A program made the translations under genes and the position numbers. A stretch of 64,000 nucleotides of DNA from Myotis daubentonii (Eukaryota; Chordata; Mammalia; Chiroptera; Vespertilionidae). The stretch covers positions 152,518,282 to 152,582,281 of the forward strand of contig NC_081840.1 of NCBI RefSeq assembly GCF_963259705.1, in the 5' to 3' direction. This document shows, in pieces, positions 36,901 to 48,109 of the stretch. Under the pieces are notes generated by a model. The model saw nothing but the letters and a program-made list of their open reading frames with translations. It had not been told where the DNA came from and did not search any database. Positions within the stretch are counted from its first letter, which is position 1. Every line of letters begins with the position of its first letter.

Positions 36901-37690
36901 GCCCAGCAGGAACTCCGGCTGGTGAGACAGGGATGACGGTGAGACTGGGATGGAGAGACGGGAGGCCCCTAGGCAGACCCTGTAGACTTCTCCATTGGAG
37001 GGGACGACAGCGAGGCTGGCCCCAGTTCCCAGCATCAGTGGGCGTTTGAGCAGTCCTGCCTCGGAGGCCGGTCAGGTGCCTTCAGAATGAAAGGCGGTTT
37101 ACAGGGCGAAACACACAGCCTTGTAAAATGTGAGGCTCTTATTACTTCTCCTGAACAGCAGAGTGAGTAGAAAGCAGTGGTGGATGGATTTTTCTGTACG
37201 ACCGGCAACTGTTCTCTATTAGATTCCCTGAAAATCAATCTGCAACCTAGTTCAGCCTGGTAAAATTAGATCTAAAACTATTTAATTTTGTTTCAAGAGT
37301 GTTTTCCCCATCTGATGCCCAGCCTGAGGACACACAGTGATAAAACACCCTGAGTTATTACCGGCCCGCACACCGCACCTCTGTCTGGGAGAGACGCACA
37401 CAGTGCTGTGAGTTTTCTCCGTGGCCTGGCGCCCGGGATGAAATGGAAGCCGTCCTCAGCACCGAAAGGCCCATTTTTTATGCTCCTTTGCATTCCACAT
37501 GGATTGGTAATAAGATGTGGCAAATGGATGGTTTTAATTTGCCAGAGGATGCGTTTTGTTTTTGGAGTCAGACCCTCTAAAATGAACGCTCTAGAGACTA
37601 ACTAGTTGGGGGATGGGTGGTTGGGGTAGCGGAGGAGGGGGAGTGTGGGAGGGAGGGCCCAGTCTGGTCTGGCCTGGGGATGATGCTTAA
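34000..37690. other. Intronic sequence, MIR/L2-like scraps only
   Basis: 34880-34960 (CATTTGTTTATTCAACAAAG, GAGCACTTATTGTGCC) and 35095-35185 (TGGTGCTCAAAAATATTTTC) look like L2 or MIR remnants. 34480-34640 is unique and AT-rich. Elsewhere nothing recognised. Confidence 0.45.
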
Positions 37691-37700
37691 AAACAGGAGT

Positions 37701-37885
37701 GTCGGCCAGCATGGCAACCAGGAGGTTGCGAGTTCGATTCCTTGTCTGGGCACATGCCCGGGTTGTGGGCTCAATCTCCAGTAGGAGCTGTGCGGGAGGC
37801 AGCTGATCAATGATTCTCTCTTATCATTGATGTTTCTCTCTCTCCCTCTCCCTTCCTCTCTGAATCAATAAAAATATATTTAAAA
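37701..37885 (+). mobile_element. Ves SINE, 5'-truncated
   Basis: tRNA-derived head from GTCGGCC onward, B-box AGTTCGATTCC, body GGCACATGCCCGGGTTGTGG, CAATGATTCTCTCTTATCAT and a tail TCAATAAAAATATATTTAAA. A target duplication AAACAGGAGT flanks it at 37691-37700 and 37886-37895. Confidence 0.95.
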
Positions 37886-37895
37886 AAACAGGAGT

Positions 37896-40642
37896 AAGGG
37901 TGATTTCAGATCATCACTTCTGCAATGGGAAGCTTCTACATTTGGGGCTCTGACAATAATTGAATGATTGGTGAGCTCCAGGAACACCTGGCAGGCACCA
38001 GCCGTAACCACAGCACCTTTCTCTCCCGATGGTAATGTTAGAATTAACCTCGCACTCTGCTAGGATCCTAGGCCCTGCTGGACCGCCCGTGTCTCACAGA
38101 GTGTCTACCAGCCCTGACCGTGGCCAGGCCAGCAGCATCCTCCCACTTCAAAGCCAGGGAGAGGCCCCGGAAGGGAGGTGACTGACATGTGGTTGGAGGG
38201 GGGCAGCCAGGGGAGGGTCCTTGGTTCTCCAGTTTTCAACTTTTCAGCAAGGTAATCATTCGGAAAGAGTATGAGCTGTAATGAGAAAGGGCACCAAGCC
38301 CCATGGGTACCAGGAGGGTTTGGGGCCTCGCTCTAACTGGTGGGACTGTGGGAGGCCAAACCTCACCACCGAGGGCTTGTAATGTGTGACATGCTCATAT
38401 AACTTGAAATTCTCCAGGATTCAGTGAGAAAACAGCCTCTCTCATGACCTTGGCGCATGCTTTTCACAGAGTGCTGCCAGATGGGTGGTGGTAGGCCTCG
38501 CCCCGTGTCCTGAGCACCGCCCTGCGGGAATGTCCCAAGTCCGGCAGTGGAGACACTCCCGTGCGTCTGAGCTTAGCATGAGGGGCAGTGGATGGAGCCT
38601 AAATAACTTTGCATTTGGTACTAAAAGGGGAGTACATGTGCAGATGGTATGGTCAGGGGGTCTCAAGTCTTAATTGTGAGTGGTTCATTCACCAACAGCC
38701 ACTCCACGTGTATTTGTGGAGAGCCTACTATGTGCCAGGTGCTGCTCTGTATGCTTGGCAGGGGTTTGGGGGGCAGCAGAACACAGAACAGAGGATGTTC
38801 CTTCTCTCCAGAACAGACACTTTAGTCTGTTTAAGGTCGGGACATGCTTCCCCTAGCAGCCATGCAATGTAGATTTGGGCACAAGGGTTAGCACCCACAC
38901 AAACCTGAAAATGATTCTACTATTGTTGTGTGTTTTGCATTAACCATTAGGTATAAACTGTATTCATCATATATAGAAATCTGCGGAAATGGGCTAACAC
39001 AGAGGAAAAGGCTCACATTCAAGAGTCACATATGGGCTCCCACTTCAGGGGGTTATGCTGTCTTTTCATTCAGCACCTATTTCCTTCCAGCCAGCAGAAC
39101 CTCCATGTCCTTGGGGACACACATTTCTGACTCTTGGTTTACTGGTTGGGTGAGGCCGACCCCCTCTCAGCTCCAAGGGGGCCCTGATGGCCTGATCAGC
39201 ACAACCTCTCCCTCCCGGCCAGAACAGACCACCAGGTTTGTTGAGCCCAGTGAAAAATGAAAAGGTGGGGTTCCTTGTTCAAAAATCATTAAGAGTTTCA
39301 AGAGGGCAACAGCAGAGCATTAAGCCAAGAGCAGGCTTTTCTAAGTGGGGGTGCAGTGTGACAAGGGGCCCATGCCCGTGAGGCCATGCTCCTCGCCTGG
39401 GGGCTGTTTTACGTGTGGGCACCTGGCTCCATTCAGGCCGATGAGCGTGGGACCCAAGATTTATTTTGCTGATGGGCAAAAGCAGCCCCTTCTTCACTGA
39501 ATTTGGGAGTGAGGTTGTGAGTCTGGAGCTGATGCCCCATAGCTGTGGGAGAGCCTGGGACCTTCAGGCCACTGTGCCTGGCTCACGTGGAACGAAGGGG
39601 CTTAGGCCAGAGAAAGGCTGTTGGAGGGGGGCGGGGCTCTGCCTTCAGCCTGCACACACTCACCAGTCCCATGAGCCACCACTCGTGTTTGACACCAGGA
39701 ACCAGGATGTCCCCTCACAGAACCCCTCGTTACTAAAACATTCACACTTTTTCTATGAGCTTCATTTCCCTCATTTGTAAAATGGGAATTAACTGTCTCC
39801 CTGAGTCATTAATGTCCAAAGGACAAGTAGATACAAAAGGATGAATTTGCTAACAGGTCAGTTGGTGAGAAAGGACCGTGTCCCGACTACTGCCCCACCT
39901 GAGAAAGTCTGTTTGGTTCATCGTCCGACCTGTGCTGGATGAAGGCTGGAACCTCAAATGAAGATGTAGGAATCATTGCTTAGTCTGGCTACTATCCTGG
40001 AAATTGCCATGTGATTTTTAAAAGATCTTTTATTGCTGCAGCCAGTAGGGGCCATGATCTTCCAATCCTGCCTTTATTTGTGGATTATTCATGCCGGAAT
40101 GAATAGACCTATGCGGCCACTTGGGCCAAGCTGGAATGAGAAGCCGGTTTGAGAAGCTCAGAGTAACACAAGAATGCAAGGGCTTCGCAGCAGCCGCGTC
40201 TGGAGATGGTGGAGGCGTTCACAGAGTTGTGACGGAGCCGCTCCACAAGCCATGGGCGCATTTCCTCTCGCTTTATTTTCCTCCCTATGTGCTTTTCCTT
40301 TTCATGCAGTATTATGTGCCTCCCCTGGCTCCTCAGCACCGTACACACACCTTTGACAGGGCGGGTGTCATATTGTCTGCATCACAAGGATGGCCCTGTC
40401 TCCCCTCTCCTCCCCCCTACCCCAGTCCCTGACACACTGGTAGGTGGCGCACACGGTGCCTTGAGTGTGTTTGTAGAGCTGCTGTCACAGTGATGTCAGT
40501 CAAAGACGGTGATGACTCAGGTGTCGGGGTGCTTGCCACCCCTGGGGCTCACAGAAATCTGGAGGCCTCATCCTCTTTTCCAAGCTTGGAAGCTGGAGGC
40601 CTACCAGGATGAGAACTACCTTCCAGCCAACGGGCTCATGCT
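37896..40642. other. Intronic sequence, one L2/MIR-like scrap
   Basis: 38695-38765 (GAGAGCCTACTATGTGCCAGG) is MIR/L2-like. No exon or gene signature elsewhere. Confidence 0.45.
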
Positions 40643-40658
40643 CCATCAGTGTCTTCTT

Positions 40659-40714
40659 TTTAAAAAAGGTAAGTTTTAATTTTGATTTTAGAGAGGGAGG
40701 TAGGGGGAGAGGGA

Positions 40715-40777
<63 letters not shown>

Positions 40778-40927
40778 GAGGGAGAAACATCCACTGGTTG
40801 TCTCCTGTACATGCCCCAACCAGAAGGAACCCACAACTTAGGTATGTGCCCTGACTGGGAATTGAACCCATGACCTTCTGGTGCACAGGATGGTGCTCCA
40901 ACCAACTGAGCCACACAACACAGGGCA
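40659..40927 (-). mobile_element. Ves SINE with expanded GA tract
   Basis: Inverted head ends GTTGGAGCACCATCC-type tRNA sequence on the minus strand. Target duplication CCATCAGTGTCTTCTT at 40643-40658 and 40928-40943, perfect over 16 bp. The pyrimidine-rich part of the SINE has expanded to a pure (GA)n of about 55 bp on the plus strand (40720-40775). Confidence 0.95.
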
Positions 40928-41941
40928 CCATCAGTGTCTTCTTGACGACAGGTCTAGAGGGCCCTATGTTTTATTTAATTAAAACATAAGTGTTTTGGTC
41001 CAAAGAGAGGATGAACAAGAGGAAGGTCCTTTCCTTGAAAGGAACAGAGTGTTGCCCGGAGCTGCCTTGGAGCGTGGCTGTGCAGAAAGCGGCCGCCCGG
41101 GGAGGGTTGTATTAAAACTTGAAAGATTCGCACGGAGAGAGCACAGCTGAAGAGCCTTCCCGGGGCCTGTCAAGGTTCTGGGGACGCGTTTCTGAGTGTG
41201 TCTGGTGGGCCCTGCCTCGCTGTGATGCGCATCAGGAGTGATAATGGGGGCTGTGGGTCTGGGTCCCAGGGCAGGGAGCTGTCTTCCCTGGAGTGTCAAG
41301 ACGGTGAGTAACTCTGCAAAGACCAAGCTGCTCATTTGCTGGGTGTCACTGCCTTGCTGGCCTTTCTCAGCGTCCCCGGTGCATAGTGTGCCAGGGTGGG
41401 AGTGGCCACGGAGAGCGCCATGTGGTGGGGTGGTGGGGACCCATGTATGTTTCAGAGAGCTGACTCCTCTTTTGCCACCTGTGCTGATGGTGAAAGCACA
41501 TCACTGTACTCCCTTCCCATGGCCACAGTGCTCAGGGGCACACTCTCTTGGCCTCACTGTGAGTTACTAACGCTGCACAGAGCCCAGCACCTGGCTCCGG
41601 TCACTGAGAGAGCCTCTCATCATTTCAGGGGAATCCGTGCTCCCCAAGGGGTGCTGAGCAGACCCCCAAAAGCAACATGGTGACAGCTGTGAGATGTGAG
41701 ATGGAACAAAATGTAGTTAGGACCATGGTCCCCATCACCAAGGAATAAGTGGATTAATCCCCCAGAGCAGATATTTCTTAGTGGTTCTTTTGGTTTAAAA
41801 CGTTTAAGAATATGTGACTTGTTTAAGCAGCAAAGCCCTACCTCTCTTTTAGCCCAAATTAAATTAAATCTCAGGCACTGCATTTCTGGTGTTGGAGCCC
41901 AGCAGGGGATGCTGAGCTCCACCCACCTCTCCTGCATCTCT

Positions 41942-42163
41942 CTCTTTTTTAAAAAATATATTTTATTGATTTTTTTACAGAGAGGAAGGGAGAGGAATAG
42001 AGTTAGAAACATCGATGAGAGAGAAACATCGATCAGCTGCCTCCTGCACACCCCCTACTGGGGATGTGCCCATAACCAAGGTACATGCCCTTGACCGGAA
42101 TCGAACCTGGGACCTTTCAGTCTGCAGGCTGACACTCTATCCACTGAGCCAAACCGGTTAGGG
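41942..42163 (-). mobile_element. Ves SINE, full length
   Basis: On the minus strand it opens GCCCTAACCGGTTTGGCTCA, with B-box GGTTCGATTCC, and ends in an A-rich tail. Perfect 15-bp target duplication CTCTCCTGCATCTCT at 41927-41941 and 42164-42178. Confidence 0.97.
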
Positions 42164-42359
42164 CTCTCCTGCATCTCTTGAAGAATGCCTGCCCCCTGCC
42201 CCCAGCTGTGGCTCAGAGCCCTTGGGGTGGCATAGTGTAGTTAAGTAGCTGATGAGAGAGAGCACATTTCATGGTGCTCCATGTCTGTGACAAGCACAGT
42301 GCTCATCAGCGCCAATATTTATTGCATATTGACTATGTCTCACAAAAAAGGTATAAAGC

Positions 42360-42450
42360 ATCGATTTTCATGTGTACTTCAACCAATAATCCTGACAACT
42401 TTATGAGTTAGCTGCTATTATTATTATTAATCCTTATCCAAGGGCATGCC
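42360..42450 (-). repeat. MIR fragment (left part, split by a Ves SINE)
   Basis: AATCCTGACAACTTTATGAG and TTAGCTGCTATTATTATTA are inverted MIR. The element continues at 42628 after the SINE. Confidence 0.6.
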
Positions 42451-42471
42451 TTTTTATTGGTTTTAGAGAGA

Positions 42472-42527
<56 letters not shown>

Positions 42528-42627
42528 TTGATTAGTTGTCTCTTGCACATGCCCTGACTGGGAATCAAACCCATCACCTTTTACTGTATGGGGCAATGTT
42601 CCAACCAACTAAGACACCGGCCAGGGC
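42451..42627 (-). mobile_element. Ves SINE inserted in a MIR
   Basis: On the minus strand it starts GCCCTGGCCGGTGTCTTAGT and ends in a short A-rich tail. It contains a (GA)n tract at 42476-42522. It separates two halves of one MIR. I could not define a clear target duplication. Confidence 0.92.
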
Positions 42628-42720
42628 AGCCACTATTATAATCTTCCTTTTCATTAATAAGAAAGCTGAAGGGTGGAGGGATTAGCAATTTGCTGACTCC
42701 CAGCCTCCACAGAGATCTCC
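42628..42720 (-). repeat. MIR fragment (right part)
   Basis: CTTCCTTTTCATTAATAAGA and GAAAGCTGAAGGGTGGAGGG continue the inverted MIR of 42360-42450. Confidence 0.55.
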
Positions 42721-43521
42721 ACTAATGAGACTCCATGAGCCGAAGTATTTCGGGCAAATGTACCATCACACCCACATGTTCACAATGAATATTAGCCTCT
42801 GAGAAGCCATGTGCCACAATGCACAGTTTATTAAACCCTCTGCCTATAGACTTTGATTACAAATAGTTCCTTCCAAAATTGCCTGCTTGGGAGGGTTTAT
42901 CTTCATGAGCAGGCTGAGTGTCTTGTCCAGACCCTGGTGCCTCTGTGTTTCACAGCCTGGTTGCTCTCACCGAGGGCTGATTGGCCAAGGTGTGTCGCTA
43001 ATAGAAGTGCTCGCTGAACAAATGAACGTTAAAATTCTATACATGCAAATCTAAATTCCATTTGAGCTTTAACTTTATGCGTTTGGGGCTTGACTTTTGT
43101 TTTAAGAGAGCTCTCCATTTTTTCGTTAAAGCTACTATATCTATACATTCAAAAATGTTCAAAAGCAGAAAATGTTCTTTGCACAAAATCCCCAGTAGCC
43201 CCCTGTCTGAGAGAATAGATCAGGCAGTGTTGTAGGTAAGCAGCTCTGGAGCAGTGGAAGGATTCGAAGGGAAATGGGCTGTGAAACCGGGCAAATCAAC
43301 AGTGGCTGAGGGCACTGGGCTCTGTACTCTGGGCGAGGTCCCTGGGTCTCCACTGAAATATAGGTGTGGCTGTCGGCTTCACTCCTCTGGGCTGTAAGCC
43401 CAGTTTCCCTCATTAAATCTCAGTTTTCTCCCTTTTCTATAAAAAGAGCAGCTGCCTCATAAGTTGTCATGAGCATCTAATAAGGCAACCCATGCCTAGT
43501 GTGTGGTGGCATCCTCTGGAG

Positions 43522-43832
43522 CAGCGGTTCTCAACCTGTGGGTCACGACCCCTTTGGGGGTTGAACGACCCTTTCACAGGGGTCGCCTAAGACCATCGGA
43601 AAACACATATATAACTACATATTGTTTTTGTGATTAATCACTATGCTTTAATTATGTTCAATTTATAACAATGAAAATACATCCTGCATATCAGATATTT
43701 ACATTACGATTCATAACAGTAGCAAAATTACAGTTATGAAGTAGCAACGAAAATAATTTTATGGTTGGGGGTCACCACAACATGAAGAACTGTATTAAAG
43801 GGTTGTGGCACTAGGAAGGTTGAGAACCACTG
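43522..43832 (+). mobile_element. SPIN-like hAT MITE, full length (311 bp)
   Basis: It starts CAGCGGTTCTCAACCTGTGG and ends AGGTTGAGAACCACTG, with a perfect 8-bp target duplication CTCTGGAG (43514-43521 and 43833-43840). The internal blocks include GTCGAACG-type GGGGTTGAACGACCC, ACATCCTGCATATCAGATAT and TTACATTACGATTCATAACA. Terminal inverted repeats and 8-bp duplication identify hAT. The sequence is what I know as the SPIN family, horizontally acquired in several tetrapods. Confidence 0.96.
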
Positions 43833-45006
43833 CTCTGGAGGCATGGTCTCCTGTTCCTCCATGCATGTCCTTGTCCTCCCACCTGAGTCCCACCCCTTAG
43901 AGACGGGCTTGCTCCTTGTCTGGGGCGACAGGAGGTGCTGGACCCTGGGGCTGTGGACTTGAGGTGATCCTCATGACACGGCTGCTTCTCAGCAGGTGAA
44001 GCTGTGGGCAGCTTGGCCGAGACTTGGTGCTGAATAGTCTGGAAGCATCAGAGAACACCCGCTCCCCCTGAGGAGCCACAGGCAGGAGAGGGGGTCAGAG
44101 TGAATGCGGGACTGATGATGTGGCTCTGAGCAGGATCCAGGGTGACGTGGAGGGGTGCCGAGGGTAAGCCTTGTGTTTGGGAAGAGCAGCTGTGGACGGT
44201 ACACGGATCCTAACACCTCTTGTGTGGTGCCCAGCTAGTTTTGGGTTGAACAACATCCATTAAAATAGTGATTTTTAAGCTCACAAAGCATTCAAATTTC
44301 TGTAAATATACGAAGTCTTCCAAATATATATACATTTAGTAAGTTTCTGAAGACACCCTGAAACACACAGCAGGACGCTGGCATTGTCAAATGAGGCCTG
44401 GTTTTAGTCATTTTATTTTTTAGTAAAATTCAGTCTACGGGGAAGAATGTACACTTCCATTTTTGTGACTTTCCTCTGTGGCATGCATGTTGTGCTGTGA
44501 ACCAGCTGGGATGTCCCATGCTCCTTTCCTACGTGTAGCTGCATAGCGTAGGGGAGGAAGAGGTCCTCCTTGAACACTGATCTCAGGCAAATAATGGAAC
44601 TCAGGACAAGGGTCTGAAGGCAAATTTGGTTTTAAGGAAGATAGACAGAGCAGGGTCTATAGAGACACCGAATGTCAGGGGACATGTCATTTGGCTGTGG
44701 AGCATCCTTTTTCAGGGTCTAGGAATCAACTCTCCATTCAATATATAATTTTAATTTAGAATTTAGCATGTGGAGAGATCAATAATATACTTAAAAAAAT
44801 CAGGTGGGAGTCAGTCTCAGAGAGGTTTACCTTGGCTCTCACCAAGTGGGCTGCTTTCTAGGAAAACCAAGAGCCACTCTTTGGAGGGCACAGCCTCACC
44901 AGACACCATGTCTAGAAGGTCAGGGTGCAGCCACCTTGGTGAATGAAGGTTGACACGGAGATGATATTGGCACCGTGATTTTATTAACTCCTCATCGTGC
45001 CTCTAC

Positions 45007-45202
45007 CAACGGTTCTCAACCTGTGGGTCACAACCCCTGAAAATACATCCTGCATATCAGATATTTACATTACGATTCATAACAGTAGCAAAGTTACAGT
45101 TATGAATGAAGTAGCAACGAAAATAATTTTATGGTTGGGGGTCACCACAACATGAGGAACTGTATGAAAGGGTCCCGGCATTAGGAAGGTTGAGAACCAC
45201 TG
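45007..45202 (+). mobile_element. SPIN-like hAT MITE, internally deleted (196 bp)
   Basis: It starts CAACGGTTCTCAACCTGTGG and jumps after CAACCCCTG to AAAATACATCC, then runs as in the full copy to GTTGAGAACCACTG. This deletion is different from that at 28836 and 30635. No matching 8-mers flank it. Confidence 0.9.
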
Positions 45203-45529
45203 ATTCTTGTTATGTAAGCAAGTGAATTATATTGTCCAAGGTTATTGCTCAGATAATCTACAGAAAATGGTAGTTTTCCTCTCTTATCGCAGGGATCTAA
45301 ATGTTAACTAAGTACTTGTTAGCTTTTCACATTATGTCGGAGGCATTCATTAGCTCTGACATGGTTGGGATTGTGCTTTAAGACTCTTTAAAGATGAATC
45401 AAAGGGATTTAGTGCTTGGGTTTTGGACTAGAAATCAGTGTCTCCCTGGACACCATCCAAGTGTAAAATGTAGCACAAATTGACTTTAAAAATTAATAAT
45501 TCACAAAATCTATGGGTTAAGCCCAGCCT

Positions 45530-45990
45530 GGCTTGGGAAGATAAGTAAAATAAATATTGTAAAGTCAATTTTTAATAACATGTGGCATGCAATTTAAGCA
45601 CAAGAGAAAACACTGAGCAATTAGGCAGGAGCATTCGGTGCACGGTTACATGAGAATAATAATATTTAAAAGTCCTGTCCCTGCCTTGCGCGCAGGAAAT
45701 ATCACTTAAAGTTCTAATCTGGTACCTTGCACAGCTCATGCCGTTTCTTTGTTTAATGAGCTCCTGCCATGTGTGTGCAGTTACTTTTATAAGTACTTTT
45801 ACATCAACAGCTCCGTGTAAAACTGACAAAAAGTGGCAGAGACAGATGTCCGATGCGGGACGGTCGGGCCAGCGCAGACATGGACAATGATATGATTAGA
45901 TCCATCACTAGGCTGGTAACCAGAGGACGGGCATTAATCTAATTATGGAGACAGCACATTTACATCAAGGGGATTTCATTAGAAGAGGTT
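45530..45990. promoter_or_regulatory. Candidate conserved intronic enhancer
   Basis: A repeat-free block with dense homeodomain-type and POU-like cores (GCAATTTAAGC, TTTGTTTAATGAGC, GCATTAATCTAATTATGG, CATTTACATCAAGG) plus CpG-bearing patches (CTTGCGCGCAGG, GGGACGGTCGGG). It stands out from flanking repeat-rich DNA. The regulatory role is inference. Confidence 0.35.
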
Positions 45991-46735
45991 TCTAAGATCG
46001 GGAGTTGGGGCTGATCTCCTGACTCTATCTACCAAATAGAAGCTGGCCTCGGGGCTGTGGTTTCTCACGCTGAAGAATAAAATCCCTGATGGATGGTGGC
46101 AGGTCCTCATCTTCCAGAAAGAGGTATCAACATAAAAGGCAAGGAAATGAAATAGCCTGTCTGAGAAATTGAGGGAGAGAGATACCGTGTTCCCGCTGCG
46201 AGGGGAAGCCCGCTCGGGGGCTGCTCTGCTTGCAGGGTGGGATTCTGGGAAGAGGAAGATGTGGGCGGGATGATGAATTCTGAAGGGCCATGTCAATTAA
46301 TAGCTGCGAGGGCCAAACACAAATGAGAACACAGTCCTCCAGGAATCAGCATTCACATTTCCTCGGTACCTTATGCTTCCCAGGACTTTGCACTGTGCAT
46401 CTATTCTGAGTGAGTCTGTGTAGAGATGGGGATGGAAATGACTCATCAGCTCCAAATCACTCTGTCTTCCACTTTGATCTCATAGCACCGTGGTGGCCTC
46501 TATTGAGCTCCATCCACGGTGCTTATGAGAGCCAGGCCTCTAGAAGGTGCTCCAAGCTCACACCCTCCACCTCTGAGTAAACCGCTGATGCTGATAGGAG
46601 TCATGATGGTGGCCCTGTCACCCACACGGGTGGGATACTGGGTGGTGGAGGAAGGGAGTTAGACACTTCCTTGGATCTGCCCTGATTTAATCTAGACAAA
46701 AGGAATCTCCCACACTGGAGATGAGTCAAACCTTT

Positions 46736-46990
46736 TGTTATGGACTGAAAATTTGTGTCCTCCCCCCCCCCCCCCACAATTCATATGTTGAAATCCAATC
46801 CCCAATGCGATGCTGTTAGGAGTGGGGCCTCTAAGAGGTGATGAGGTCACAAGGGTGGAGCCCTCATGATGGGATAGGTGTCTTTATAAAAGAGGCCCAG
46901 GGAGCTCCCTGGCCCATCCACCATGCGAGGACCCAGCGAGAAGGCACCATCTATAAACCTAGTTCAATTCCAGGGTCCTCTCTGAGGAAT
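46736..46990 (+). repeat. Ancient mammalian LTR-like repeat
   Basis: TATGGACTGAAAATTTGTGT, a C run (46763-46776), ACAATTCATATGTTGAAATC, CCTCATGATGGGATAGG and GCGAGGACCCAGCGAGAAGG. Same family as 22690-23075. Name not assigned. Confidence 0.6.
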
Positions 46991-47629
46991 TCTATGAGCC
47001 TTGCAGAAACTTCCCCACCCTCCTCTCTCCTGAAACATTCATGGTCTTAAGCTTCCAGCCAGCCTCCTGCAATGCTTTGCATGGCAGACATCTTTCGTGT
47101 GTGTTCATTGGACTGAAGGGGACACTGAGCTTCTTGAGAGGAGGGAGGGACTCATCTTCACATCTTCCCAGCACCTAGTGGGGCTTTAAGTACACAGTAG
47201 ATCCTTAAAGGCTTTGTTGATTGATCTCAACTGAGAAACAGGAGAATATCAAAATTTTTGTGTGGCTTTGGGAGTAAGAGGAGTCCAGGGCCAAGTTAAC
47301 TTCCTCACTACCTCCTAATCGAGTGGACCCTCTATTTGTCTGTCTGGGGGCAAGAAGAAATGCTGTGATCCCACATGGGAGTGTGTGCCCGAGCCATGGT
47401 TCTCACTCTCACAAGAGGCAGTAAACTCCCTTGTTTACTGACTTGTGATAAAGCTTCATGTCCTCCTGGGGTATTTACAAATGATTTTCTTATGCCTGGG
47501 GAGAGTCCTATCAAAGGTTGGCCGAATTTTCCTGGATCCCATCCTAGGAAAGTTTCAGACCTGGAAATAAGGCCAGCTTTCCAACATGATCATTTAGTGC
47601 ATGTGTAAACACAGCGCCTTTACCAGGAG

Positions 47630-47698
47630 GTTGAAAAATGAGAGAGAGTGGGAGGAAGGGAGAGGGAGAGAGAGAAAGGGAGGGAGAGAGAATAAAGG
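47630..47698 (+). repeat. GA-rich low-complexity tract
   Basis: GAGAGAG and GGGAGGGAG units, perhaps the residue of an inverted SINE body. No SINE head is visible. Confidence 0.85.
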
Positions 47699-48058
47699 CA
47701 CAGATGGGGTTTGGACAGTTTCTCATTGCTGGTTCCATATGATAGAACTCAACACATCTGGTCTGCTACGAAAAGCATCTTTGCACTAATTTGTTTGTCA
47801 GTATCCATTGAGAGGACGATCTGTCATCCTGTCGCATTTTGGTTGCCCCGAGATGTTTGAAGACAAGGCTAGCCACAAATTGGAACTCTGGCCACCCGGG
47901 AGCGAGTGGCGGAAACTGCCAGCTGTTCTTAGGAACATCAACTGTGATATTTTTAAAGCTGAAATTTCAACGTAACCTTTACAAAGGCACTTAGCAGCTG
48001 CACAAAAAAAGCTAATCACTGGAACAGGAGGACGAAATTCCTCCTCATGTCCTGGTGT

Positions 48059-48059
48059 G

Positions 48060-48102
<43 letters not shown>
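48059..48102 (+). repeat. (GT)n microsatellite
   Basis: About twenty GT units. Confidence 0.97.
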
Positions 48103-48105
<3 letters not shown>

Positions 48106-48109
48106 AGTC

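Noticed and set aside
41620..42051. 143-codon minus-strand frame
   Set aside because: It runs through a Ves SINE and has no conserved domain.
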